The notes below the pieces were generated by a model. That model worked only from the letters and a program-made list of their open reading frames with translations, was not told where the DNA came from and searched no databases. A program made the position numbers and the translations under genes. Below are positions 11,760 to 22,711 of a stretch of DNA of 64,000 nt, one piece after another (within the stretch, counting starts at the first letter, position 1; the number at the start of each line of letters is the position of its first letter). The DNA comes from Datisca glomerata (lineage: Eukaryota; Streptophyta; Magnoliopsida; Cucurbitales; Datiscaceae): NCBI GenBank assembly GCA_003255025.1, contig QANY01002976.1, positions 3,901,541 to 3,965,540 on the forward strand. Reading direction: 5' to 3'.

Positions 11760-14700
11760 GGAAGTTACTTCTATTAGTAGAAGGATTTTTTGTAGTTGGA
11801 CTTGTGCTGTAACTTACCAATAACAATAACAGTAGAATCTGGATTACCTGGGATCCCAATGTGCATCTGTTAATTTAATTAGCCAAACAAACCAGATTAT
11901 GCACTGCTTTATTACCATTCTGGATAGTGAGGAAATTTTTTGGACCTCTATTATTTATGCTGTTAATAACACCAATCTAGGAAGAAGCTTTGGAGTCATA
12001 TCTCCACTCATGCTAGTAGTTTTATTCAGCAACCTTGGTTCTCCTTGGTGACTTTAATGTGGTCAAGCACCCTTTTGAGCAGATTGAAGGGTCTAAGTTA
12101 TGGGATGAGGACTCCATTGATTTTAATGCTTGTTTCAATCGTATTGAAGTTGAAGATTTATGCTTTGGTGGGTTTAAGTTCACCTGGACTAACAATAGGG
12201 ATATCAACAACACCATTATTAAAAAGTTGACAGGTTGCTTATGAGTGAGCACTGCTTGTTCCAAAACTCACTGCCCTGTTGTCTTACATGTTAAGATGCC
12301 AACTTGCAGGGCTCCTGTTAGTTTTAAATTATTTGACTTCTTGGCTGATAGAGAGGATTTTCTACCTTGTGTTTCTCAAGCATGTAACAATAGTGGTTAT
12401 GACAACCTCATGCAATACCTCTCAAGAAACTCAAGGCCACTAAGGATGCCCTCAAAACTCTTAATAAAACTAAATTTTATGATATCTCAACTCGAGCCTT
12501 GGAGGCTAGAGAGAAGATGGAAGCTGTCCAAAATGAGCTCTTCAATAGGCCTTAGGATCAGGCCTTACAGGCTAGTGGGAATCCTACTTTCCAAAGCTTT
12601 ATTTCTTTAAGGTAGGCTGAGATAAGCTTCTTGAGATAGAAAGCCAGAGCCTAGTGGATTAGTCTTGGTGAAAACAACAGAACTTTCTTTCAAGATGGTT
12701 TAAAAGGAACAACAGCAAATCCAGACTTGTGCAACTCAATCGTGATCAGGGCATTACTCTGAATTGTAGGGAGGACATTAAAAACCCCATTGTTCAGCAC
12801 TATTCTACCTTACTTGGCACTGAGAATAGGGAGCAACCTAATGAATGGAACATTTTACAGGCTATTTACCCTAAAAGACTTACTGATGTGCAAGCTTCCA
12901 GCTTCACTAGAACTGTTACAGACAGTGAGATTAAAGAGGTGATTTTCTCTTGTAGTTACTCTAAGGCTCCTAGGCCTGATGGATTTGCTGTTGGCTTCTT
13001 AAAGAAGGCTTGTGGTTGGTAGGGATGTGGCTAAGGCTGTTTGTTCTTTTTTCAGTATGGTAAGTTGCTTCTGAATCATACTTCAATCTTATTAATCCCT
13101 AAGATTGCTCAACCTCACAATATGAATGATTTTAGACCTATATCCTGCAGTAATATGGTTTATAAATGCATCTCCAAGTTTCTTGTTAACAGGTTGAGAT
13201 GGGTGCTCTCCTCTCTAATCAGTGACAACCGGAATGCTTTTATCATTAGGAGAAGGATTGCTGATAAAATTTTCTTGTTCAGGAACTTTTTAGGAACTAC
13301 CACAGAACCTCTCATGCAGTAAAGTGTGCCATCAAGATGGAAATCATATAAGCTTATGATTGTGTTAGCTGGAACTTCATTGAAAAATGCTTGAATATCA
13401 CTAAATTCCCTCCTAACTACATCAAGTGGATTATGAACTGCATAACTTCTACTTCCTCCTCTATCAAATTAAATGGAGAGTTGTGTCGTTATTTTAAAGG
13501 TTCTAGGGGTCTGAGGCTGGGAGATCTTATCTCCCCCTACTTGTTTGTTTTGGTTATCGAAGGCATCACTGGTTTATTGTAGCATGTTTCCTCTTTACCT
13601 AGTTTTAACTTCCACTACTGGTGTAAGAAGTTAGGTATTGTTAATCTTTGTTTTGATGATGATCTCCTCATCTTATTTAAAGGGGAATAAAGTTCTGCCA
13701 GTCTTATTAATGACAGTTTGGATGTGTTCTTTAGGCTTACTAGCCTTAAACTCAATCAATTGAAAAGCCAGATTTTTTTCTCTGGTGTTCCTGAGCATGT
13801 CAGGCTAGTTTGCACTGAGCTGTTGGTTTTCCTGAGTGCCTACCTTCCTGTTAGGGACCTAAAAGTGCCTTTAATTTCTTCTAGATTAGGGAGAGTTGAT
13901 TGTGTAACTTTGGTTGATAGGATTACTGCTAAGATTAAGAACTAAGAGGCCAAGTACTTGTCTTTTGCAGGAAGACTTCAACTCCTTCATTCAGTGACTA
14001 TGGCCATCTAAAACTATTGGGTTGGGATGTTTATTCTTCCTAAGAGAGTCATGTATGATATTGAGAACATCATGAGAAACTATCTCTGGTCTGGCTACTC
14101 CAACAATAATGCCTGCTCTAAAGTTAAGTGGTCTGAGGTTTGTACTCCTAAGGAGAGTGGGGGCTTGAGCTTGAGGGACATTATGACATGGAACTATGCT
14201 GCTACTACAAAATAACTTTGAATCCTCATCTCTAAACCTACAAGCTTCATCTAGAGTAAATGGTGCTACAAACACATGATCGGGGAGGGAATTATTTTTA
14301 CTGTTAAAACTCCTCATTATCGCTCTTGGATCTAGCGAAAGCTCCTTAAAGCCAGAGAGTGGTTCACTGAGCTTTGTCGGGCTAAGATTGGTGATGATTT
14401 TGCTACCTCTCTGTGGGGTGACCCTTGGCATCAGCTTGGGGTGTTGTTCAACATGTTTGGTAGAACTGTAATTTCTGATACATGATGGGGTCTTGACACC
14501 AGAGTGAGTATGGTTAATAATAATGACATGTGGTCTTGGCCTGTTACTAATACTTCTACTCTTAAAGAGATGAATGATGCTTCCCTGAGTATGGGAACTC
14601 CTGGTCTAGGCCCTGATAAATGTATATAGAAGCATGCCTTCGATGTTATTTTCTTTGTGATTCAACCTATTAGTCTCTGATGCAGCCTAGTAGCAAGGTC

Positions 14701-15330
14701 CTTTAGGGTAATATCATTTGGTTCAGCTATAACATCCCTAAGAACAACTTCATCAACTGGCTTACTTGTAGGAATAAACTCATAACCAAGGATAAGCTTG
14801 TTGGATGGGGCATTGATGTTGATTTTGATGGTGTTTTATATATAAAGAGGTTAGAGTCTAGAGACCACCTATTTTTTATTATCCTTTTGGTCAGGCTATC
14901 TGGACTGCTATCACTCAATTATGTCATCTCCAAAGCTTTTTCTTAAGCTAGGATCATAGAATTGAGTGGCTAGCCCAGGTCACTACAAGGAAATACCTTA
15001 GGTCCTTAATACTTAAGATTGTTTTTAATTCTTTTGTGTATAACTTGTGGATGGAAAGAAACTATAGAATTTTTAGGGTAAAACTAGAGACTTTAATACC
15101 CTTAGTAAGATGATTGTTAATATTGTTAGGGATATGACTTGGGATTTTAGAGATATTCCTTAGTCCTATACTAACTCCATGCTTGTTCATATGTGAGACT
15201 TACCTCCTCATATTTTTAAGACGCCTCCTTGAGTTTATGTTTGGGCTGTTGTTTCTAGGCTATGCCCATGTGCTCTGTAGCCCTTGGTTTTTCTAATACA
15301 CTTTTTCTTTATAAAAATATATGTATCATA
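11760..15330 (+). mobile_element. 5'-truncated, decayed L1-like LINE
   Basis: This is a non-LTR retrotransposon that copies itself by target-primed reverse transcription. The apurinic-type endonuclease C-terminal part (LLGDFNVV near 12035, then CFGGFKFTWTNN near 12160) is followed by reverse transcriptase. RT blocks are SILLIPKIAQP near 13085, NDFRPISCSNMVYKCISK near 13125, GLRLGDLISPYLFVLVIEG near 13510 and the catalytic box read as CFDDDL near 13650, where L1-like elements usually have FADD. A zf-RVT tail follows, with KVKWSEVCTPKESGGL near 14125 and NSFVYNLWMERN near 15030. Stops and frameshifts occur throughout. ORF1 and most of the endonuclease are missing, as is common for truncated insertions. 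Confidence 0.87.
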
Positions 15331-15359
15331 TAAGAGTCTTATGACATAAAATCCCTTGC

Positions 15360-15600
15360 TTTCGATAGTGTGAAGTCTTAAGTATGATATATTATACACC
15401 AAATCAGATGTACATTTCACAACAGACTTAGTCAGCAGATATCAGTCAAATCCAAGACGAGTCCACTGGATAGTTGTGAAGCATATGCACAAGTATCTTA
15501 GGAGAACGGAGGATTATGTGCTTGTCTATCATGGTGAGAATCTCATACTAGTTGGGTATATGAATTCAAATTTTAGCTCATGTGAACAAGGTACTTAACA
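15360..15600 (+). pseudogene. Copia RT/RNase H fragment (separate element)
   Basis: Reading gives SRYQSNPRRVHW, then KHMHKYLRRTEDYVLVYHG and GYMNSNF. This is the stretch between reverse transcriptase and RNase H of Tork/Tnt1-like copia elements. Only about 80 residues are recognisable. The rest of that element is not visible, and 15600-16228 has no coding resemblance, although it could be LTR sequence. Confidence 0.7.
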
Positions 15601-16228
15601 ATAGTTCTTTATGAATTAGAAGTATCTATTTTCACAGTCTAGTGAAGCTTGACACTTTACTAAAAAAACTATAATATATTAACTTTATCTCGAGGAATGA
15701 CTTACCTTGGCCACTCGGTGTATTACCTATTTTATATACTATTACATTTGGAATGCATTGACAAGACTGATGAGTTAGATTTTCGATAAAAGTACTATCT
15801 TAGGAAAATCATAATTCGCTGCTATTATTTTATGAGTACTCTTAATCTTGAGAGAGCTATAAACTCATATTTTATTGTTTAGTTGTTTTGATATATTTTG
15901 AGATTCTATGAGTCAGTACATCTGTGGTTTGGATGACTAGGATGTTAGATAGTAATGATGCATGGATTCTCAATAGTGGAGTCTATTGACACTTTATGTA
16001 AGCGACATAGACATAGTACCCATTAACATAATATGTTTCTATGATCGTAGAAGGCTAAGCGTTTAATATCTCTAATGGATTGTTAGATATTTATTAATTT
16101 TACTTGATGTATTAAGTATGAAAATTACCATGGTTGATCTAAGGAAATAAGAGGTGTATACATTAGTTTGATAATACTTCATCTCATTATTCACGATGCT
16201 ATATTATAGAGGGGCAACACATAATGAA

Positions 16229-16570
16229 CAAGAGCTTGGTTTGATAGACTTGAGTCAACCTTGGTCTCACTTAGTTTTCACAATTCTCTCTCTCATTCCT
16301 CACTCTTCATAAGTCACTTAGGGACAAGCATCACTCTTATTCTTATCTATGTGGATGACATTCTGATCACAGACTCCTAACTCTAAAATTCAACAAGTAA
16401 TTGAGTATCTTAGTGGCACGTTTGCTCTCAAAGCTCTTGGCTCTCTCAACTAATTTCTAGGATTTAAAGCTTTTATCAATTCATCTAGCATGTGCCTATA
16501 TCTCACTCAATCTAAATACAATTATGACTTACTTACTCGAGCTAACTTTAGGATCGAAAGGACACCCATT
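16229..16570 (+). pseudogene. Copia reverse transcriptase fragment
   Basis: The segment begins at a W-F-D-R block that normally follows the QAPR motif. It then shows the catalytic YVDDIL near 16350 and continues through KALGSLN and LYLTQSKY to an RTPILL end. It belongs to the same broad copia lineage as the element at 1663-6096. It is cut at about 16570, where unrelated sequence begins, and the reading resumes near 17800. Confidence 0.75.
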
Positions 16571-17790
16571 TTATTAAGGAAAAAAGTTTAAAAAAATAAA
16601 TATTTCATATGGAATAATAAAATTGCTTGGAATATAAAATTAAAAACAAAGTAAATCAATCGAGTAATATTTAATAAACAGGTAATCAGATAAATAAAAT
16701 AATGATGATGTCGAATATTAAAGTGCAGAATTAAATACGTAAATTGTGCGTATATATAAGAGTAGGGAAGAGAGATACGACACATAATATTTTTACGTTG
16801 GTCAGGAAAACATATCTCTATGTCCACACTCCAAGGATCCCCCCTTGAAGATTTTTCTCAAAAGATCTTCTTAACGGTGAAGACCAAACCTTTATAAGCC
16901 CTATTGGCTTATCGTTCCAATCAGTCATTGACAACGCAGCTTGGTCGAGATCTTCAAATCTCTTACAGAATCACACACTCTCAAAGAGTAGATCTATCAA
17001 TTTTTTACTCATACTATTTTCTAGTTTCTCTCTAGAATATTTCTCAAATTCTTGCACAAAATATAAGCCTCTTAAAGTATTTAACTCTATAGGACTTCGT
17101 CAGAGGGCTATGTTATATGAAAATGGCTCGCCAATTTGTAATGGAGAGAAACAGCCCTAAACCGGTCCGATCGTTTTGGAAAACTGGTGGCACGGTGCTT
17201 GATTTAGGGAGATTCCTAATCAAGCAAAATTGTTTGATCCTGTTTCCTTACCGATCTGATCGGTTAGGAAATTACGCAAGTAATTGCCCCTTCTATAAAT
17301 CGACAGCACCGATTAGAGTACCAGTTTAACTGGTTCTAAGCTGGTTTGATCGGTTCCAAAATGGTCTGTCTGGTTTCCCACCGATATGGCTGAATTTGTC
17401 TCTCAAATTGAGCATGTTTGCACACCGAATAGAGAATGAAATGGGCCTTGATATTTTTACACAATTTTGTCTGATACGATTTTCTATAGTCTGGTTAGGG
17501 GTAGTTTGATCTAGTTCCGAATTTCTTGTAACATTCTGAGTTCAGCAAATTTTGATTTAGGTCATTTGGAGTTCATTTGCTATACTTCTGTGTCCTTCGT
17601 AATATATTGTGTGTATCTCGCCATGTACGGTTTCGATTGCCCTTTATTTTTTTTGCATAAACATTTAAGATTAAATACTTTCAACCTTATTTTCACTTTA
17701 TTTAGAACCTACATGCTTAATTAAAATATTAAATCACATATTACTTGTCATCATCAAAATTGTCACCTTGACTAGGGTCAACACTAAAGT
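16571..17790. other. Unassigned ~1.2-kb block separating two pieces of copia pol
   Basis: No protein homology is visible. The block contains a purine/pyrimidine-skewed section near 16850-17050 and several CGGT/ACCGGT-type repeats near 17160-17370, features often seen in LTRs, so a solo LTR is possible. Clean TG...CA ends and a target duplication could not be found. The flanking pol sequences overlap by a few codons rather than joining exactly. Confidence 0.4.
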
Positions 17791-18536
17791 GTCAATTACA
17801 AAAAACAGTCCAACTCTACTCTGTCCATCTCACAAACTCACTGTTGTGGGTATTTCCTTCTCACATCCTACATTATACAGAAATATTATAGGCATACTTC
17901 AATATCTTACCAAGACATGACCTGATATCTCCTTTATAGTAAATAAACTTAGCCAATTCATGTCCTCACCAACTGTTAATCACTGGAAAGTCTAGAAAAG
18001 GGTTCTTCGATACTTGCAGGGAACTCCTAATCTTGGTTACATTTAAAAGCAGTAAAAAGAATGACCATTGAGGGTTATTCTGATGCTGACAGGGCTAGCT
18101 CTTTGGAAGATAGGAAAATTACTAGCGTTGCATCTTTTTCTTGGAGGGATCCTCATCAATTGGAGTTGTTGAAAGCAAAAAGTTGTGGTTCGATCAAGCA
18201 TAAAGTTAGAATATCGAGCTCGGGCCTCTGCATCCACTAAAATAATTCAGACACTCATTATTCAAAGAACACCCCATCCAACTTGCATGCACTCCAATTC
18301 TTTGGTGTGATAACCAAAGTGCCGCTACCTTAACATCTAATCATGTGTTTCATTCATGAACTAAGTACAATGAAATATATGACTACTTCATCTGAGTAAA
18401 AGTAAGCTGGAATGAGTTAGTGATAAGATATGTTCCAACCACATCACATACTGTAGATATACTTATAAAACCATTTGGTCCTACTCCTTATGCTCATCTT
18501 GATGCCAAGCTTCACATTGTTTTCCCCCATTACGCT
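17791..18536 (+). pseudogene. Copia RT-RNase H C-terminal part
   Basis: The blocks LLCPSHKLTVVG, ILQYLTKT, VNKLSQFMSSPT, VLRYLQGTPNLGY and a broken RNase H end at the polypurine tract. The first four closely parallel those at 5265-5520 of the other copia element, so both copies come from related families. Stops and frameshifts are frequent after 18050. Confidence 0.78.
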
Positions 18537-18537
18537 T

Positions 18538-18548
18538 GAGGGAGGGAT
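18538..18548 (+). promoter_or_regulatory. Polypurine tract
   Basis: GAGGGAGGGAT lies just before the TGAAAG that should start the 3' LTR and just after the end of the pol reading frame. This is the priming site for second-strand synthesis in LTR retrotransposons. Confidence 0.65.
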
Positions 18549-18550
18549 AT

Positions 18551-19340
18551 TGAAAGTACAAAATGTAGTATTGAAGGAAGGCCTTTAACTGCTAAGAAAC
18601 TTAGCAATAAAAGCATTCCATGTATAATTTCAGACATGTAGGGGGATGAGAATCCATGCAGCAAAAAGAATACTATAAAGGATTTTTTTAGTATGAAAAA
18701 CTCTCTATGAACAAATAATAAAGATAATAATTTAAAGAGAGGATGAGAGAATAAAGACACCATAATTTAAGTGAAAAACTCTTGAAGGGAAGAAAAACCA
18801 CGAGAAGACTATTGATATTCACCTGCATTCAGATTTTACGTCATTGTTGTAAGGCTTTTCTTAGATTCAATCTTCTATTCGTTAGAAGAATTTTGACAGT
18901 AATGAGAGAGAAAAGAGAAAAGACAAATGCACTTAGTGAAGATTTGTTTGGATTGTCTCCCTGATCCCACTAAAAAATCCTTTCTTTTTGTCATTTATTA
19001 CCTGAGTCTTTATATAGGCCTTGTTCACGAAGGTAGCCAATTAATAATAATAAAAGGGGATGAATGATCACACTCCCTTATGCTTTCGGATGATGGATTT
19101 TTTGTCAGTGAATGTCCCATATTAATGGGATCTTTTTTCATGTATGAGCCTTTTTCCCTTCCTTACTTATCATTTCCATTTATCTCATTCAGCCGTCAAT
19201 CAGTCACAATCACTTGGTAATTTCTTGTGGTTCGAGCCAGTCAGTCGTAGCCACTGGGTGGCCTGTCATCCTGTCTCGTCCGAGTCATTTAGCTACCTAA
19301 TCAACCATTTCCATTTGACTGTCATTTTAGATCTCTTTCA
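18551..19340 (+). repeat. Probable 3' LTR of the second copia element
   Basis: The LTR starts with TGAAAG directly after the polypurine tract. A TATATAGG box near 19011 would be its promoter. A possible inverted end CTTTCA occurs at 19335-19340, giving a ~790-bp LTR. The right border is tentative because no second LTR of this element is in the window. Confidence 0.45.
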
Positions 19341-20670
19341 TCCGTTACCGTTCTTCTTCTGATCCTTCTCTTCATGTTTTTGCAAAGTTCAGTGAGTGCC
19401 TTGCCCGTTCATGATAGTTTTCGAGTCTCAGGTTCCTTTTCCCATTCTAGAGGCGTGGGTCATTCGTCAGTCTTTTCCCGCTGGCCAATCAGCTTTACCC
19501 GTTCCGGTGCTCTTTCTCGTTCTCGATATATGTCCGATCGTTCTTTGTTTGTTTACGAGTGTCTCGCAACATCATTCTTCTCTCCCGTTTCCACTTTTCT
19601 GCCGCTTTCCGTGAGCCCTTTGGTTGGCCTTCTCTGTCCACGTGACAGTGGATATTTTTACCTGTTCAAATACAATGCCACTCTTCACCTCAACAGTCTC
19701 TAATCGCCAGTAAGGAATCCAAGAAGTAATAACAACCTTACAATGTAATCATCCACTATTGGTATAATAGGATCTTCATTTATCAAATGCAAATGGATAG
19801 AAAATGATTGGCATCACAATCATGAGTCAATAATTTGCTAATTGTTTATATTCTTTGATTCTTTGGTCTTGTATAAACAGAAGCTACTTTTAAAGATCAT
19901 CCCGAGAATTCAATTAATGAAATAAACAGCTAATATAAAAATTTGTTTTATCCCTTTTTTTAAAACTAATATTGTTAACTAATTAAATTGAGCCCTTGAT
20001 TCATAAACTTATTAATAATTTGTATCTATCTTAAAGGCAAGTAGCATAAGTATAGGTAAAAAATTTTTTACGTAAGTTATTTAAAGAGGCATCATTAAAA
20101 AAATTTTGCGTCATACATAACATTGACCAGGCCCACACTCCCCTTTCACCCCTTCACGCTCTTCAACATTGAGTATCTTGATAAAATTGTAAAACACAAA
20201 ACAGTAACAATGTCATGTTGGAATAATTTGGTCGCTTTAGAAATGAATATGCACACAGCTTGTTGGTTAAACAAGCACGCGAGTATGATGATTGCTAGTT
20301 CTTTTCTTTTATTGTGCTCATTCATTGCTGCCATTAGGGGTGGTGATGGCCTTGGCCCTTATTGGCTACCAAATGACAAACAAGTTTTGCACGTTTAGAG
20401 CCCCTAATTAGGGTCTTCAACACTGTTGGTGGGTACCGTGTACTTAACAAAAGATAAATAATAAACAACAATACTATGTAACAGTATATGATTCTCAAAA
20501 GCCAACATTATCAATGTAATAATTATGAGGTGGTTCTCATTTTTTAATTTGTTCATTAAAATGGATAAGAGGGAGTGTTAACCTCACTATAGAACATCAC
20601 ACCTATCCGTCAATGTGCCGAAGTCTTCTCACTGAATTTATGTCAGGTCGGAGCTCAGGAGTAATTGAAT
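19341..20670. other. No gene recognised
   Basis: The frames in 19374-19703 are Ser/Phe/Val-rich and may still be LTR or flanking sequence. A 91-codon frame at 20123-20398 contains a hydrophobic segment but matches nothing I know and has no evident gene context, so it is not called. Confidence 0.4.
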
Positions 20671-20679
20671 GAGGGACCG

Positions 20680-20795
20680 ATAAAATGTAGATATACCAAT
20701 TCTCCAAATGACTAGTTGTGGATTTGAGCTCTTGACTTTGACTAAGAAAATCAAACTTTTTACCGCCTGAGCCACTTTTGGTAGTTTGTTGTCAT
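20680..20795 (-). repeat. Possible tRNA-derived SINE fragment
   Basis: On the minus strand GTGGCTCAGGCGG is followed about 40 bp later by GAGCTCAAATCC. These look like diverged A and B boxes of an RNA polymerase III promoter. No poly(A) tail or target duplication was found, so this is a weak call. Confidence 0.3.
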
Positions 20796-20870
20796 TTATT
20801 ATCATGTTCTAGTCCCATGAAAAAATGTTACTAAGTAACTTGAGTAAACTGTGTCTTGAACAACAATCAA

Positions 20871-21045
20871 ATTTATAGTAAAGCCCAAGTGGTGAAAAGC
20901 TTAAATTTAGAGGGTTGCTCCCTTCTAAGTCCAAAGGTTGAATCCTCTTAAATGCAAACAATTTTTTATGATCATCCATCTGTGTTAAGCCAGTGATTTA
21001 TCTTAACATAGTAGAAAAACTTCTGAAGATACGAAGCACGAGTAT
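20871..21045 (+). repeat. Possible tRNA-derived SINE
   Basis: An A-box-like CCAAGTGGTGAAAAGC near 20885 and a B-box-like GGTTGAATCC near 20936 are spaced as in the tRNA-related head of plant SINEs. The tail is unclear. A tRNA gene is excluded because no cloverleaf can be formed around them. Confidence 0.4.
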
Positions 21046-21230
21046 TATGGTGACAAAAAAATTATAATCACATATTTTCTCAATACATGATTTCCATAGT
21101 GAAAGTCACTATCCCTAATTTGGCAAAAAAGAAAAAAGTAGTATAAGTTTTAAAATGAAAAAGTAAATAAATATGTGGAAACAAATTTTTGAACAAGGGC
21201 ACATTAGAATAAACAAAATTTCAATATGGC

Positions 21231-21326
21231 GCCATATTTTTGTTATGTCAAGAAAGTTATAAATTTTATGATAATTAAGCCATATTTTTGTTATGTCAAG
21301 AAAGTTATAAATTTTATGATAATTAA
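21231..21326. repeat. Perfect 48-bp tandem duplication
   Basis: The 48-bp unit starting GCCATATTTTTGTTATGTCA occurs twice back to back without a mismatch, which implies a recent duplication in otherwise old, AT-rich spacer DNA. Confidence 0.9.
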
Positions 21327-21645
21327 GGATAACATGATGTTTAACTTGTAAATGTTTATATGGTATTAAAAAAGAGAGGAAAAAATTTAAGATTAAGTTT
21401 GGTCAACAAAGTAACTTAATCGTAATCTAAAACACAGTCTTCTGATTGTCCACTTTCAGTTTGGCAAAATAATTTAGGTTAGAGAATACTTAGTATAATA
21501 AAATGCTAAAGAATTCGTCTCTCTCCTTATTTTTTTATTTCTAAGTCTGTTAAAAATAATTGTCAAACATTTATTATAATTCTGGACATAAGTTAGAATG
21601 ATTGAAACCCATTTTCTTAAAATATAGATAGATGAGTCTAAATCT

Positions 21646-21826
21646 CGAATAATTTTATACAGAATGAGTTATTGGCGAGTTTTAAACGAATAAATGATGT
21701 GTCAATCATTCATAGATAATATTTTAACACATTAAAATGATTTAATAAATTAATCTATGAATGATTGATACATCACTTACTAACTTAAAATTTAATCAAT
21801 AATTTAATCAGTATAGAATTACTCTT
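21646..21826. mobile_element. Palindromic MITE, copy A
   Basis: The two halves of this ~181-bp block are imperfect reverse complements. For instance TCAATCATTCATAGAT on the left pairs with the reverse complement of a near-identical string on the right, and the outer end reads AAGAGTAATTCTATAC in inverse. The same end sequence and layout recur at 39452-39622 and 42661-42855. There is no coding capacity, so it is a non-autonomous miniature inverted-repeat element. Confidence 0.65.
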
Positions 21827-21829
21827 AAA

Positions 21830-22276
21830 CCATTGTATCATCTTACTCAGTTATGAATTCATCTTAAAATTATTTAATATTTTTAGTTTTTTTTATAGAT
21901 ATTAAAAACTTACGAGAATTCATCTTAAAATTCAATAACTTTCATTTCTTTTGTTTTTTTTAAAGGAATGACTTTGATGATTTTAAGAAAGAATGACTTT
22001 GATTATAATAATAGTTATAATATAAAACATATTTCCCTGTCTGATATATCTGATAACATAAGATATTCAGATGTGATAGTTGCAAACGAACATTTCAGAC
22101 AAGTCAGAAGCAAAATTTACAAAAACACCCATTAATGCTTTCCCTCCAACAACACGTTCGTAGAAGACTAATTATACGGGCGACGTGTCAACTGCCGCAC
22201 GTTGAGGCCCCCGCTCTAAATGGGTTTTGCTTGACCTCCGGGTTTCCGTTGGGGAACCATTCTGGCTCAACGTTCC
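21830..22276. promoter_or_regulatory. Upstream region of the RhoGAP gene
   Basis: This spacer leads into the gene that begins at 22712. ACGTGTC at 22183-22189 is a G-box/ABRE-like core. No convincing TATA box precedes the GA-repeat leader. The start of transcription cannot be fixed from sequence alone. Confidence 0.3.
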
Positions 22277-22279
22277 GAT

Positions 22280-22353
22280 AGAGAGGGAGAGAGAGAGAGG
22301 GAGAGAGAGAGAGAGGGAGAGAGAGAGAGAGGGAGAGAGAGAGAGAGAGAGAG
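22280..22353 (+). repeat. GA microsatellite in the RhoGAP leader/promoter
   Basis: About 74 bp of GAGA interrupted by GGG precede the predicted start codon by ~360 bp. GA/CT repeats are common in plant core promoters and 5' leaders and can bind BPC/GAGA-type factors. Whether it is transcribed here is unknown. Confidence 0.8.
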
Positions 22354-22711
22354 TCTCTGTTTCACTTTTACGCTTCATCGCCTTCTCATTTTCATCGCAT
22401 TAACAGTTATCTCTGTGTCGTATTTTCCTATTAATTTATACAGAAGGTAAATGTCGATTCTTATTGCGTAATGTAATCAATTTTTTTAGTATAATGGTGG
22501 ATTTCTTTGAAAATTTTGATTAAAATTATTTTTTGTTTTGCATGATTTGAGAATGTTTGTTCGTTCTGGTTCCCCTTGGATTTCTCTTCTGAGCTGTAGA
22601 TGATCGTGATCATGATCGTGATCAATGTTGGTTCAGGTGGTTGTTGAATAGGTGGTGTTGATTTAACTTGCTGAGTTTTTTTTATATGATGATGTGATTC
22701 GGGCTCGGAGG

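Noticed and set aside
20123..20398. 91-codon frame with a hydrophobic segment that could pass for a secreted or membrane peptide
   Set aside because: No recognisable family, no promoter context, and the DNA is ordinary AT-rich spacer.
20871..20950. A tRNA gene
   Set aside because: Only A- and B-box-like strings are present; no acceptor stem or anticodon arm can be paired, so a SINE head is the better reading.
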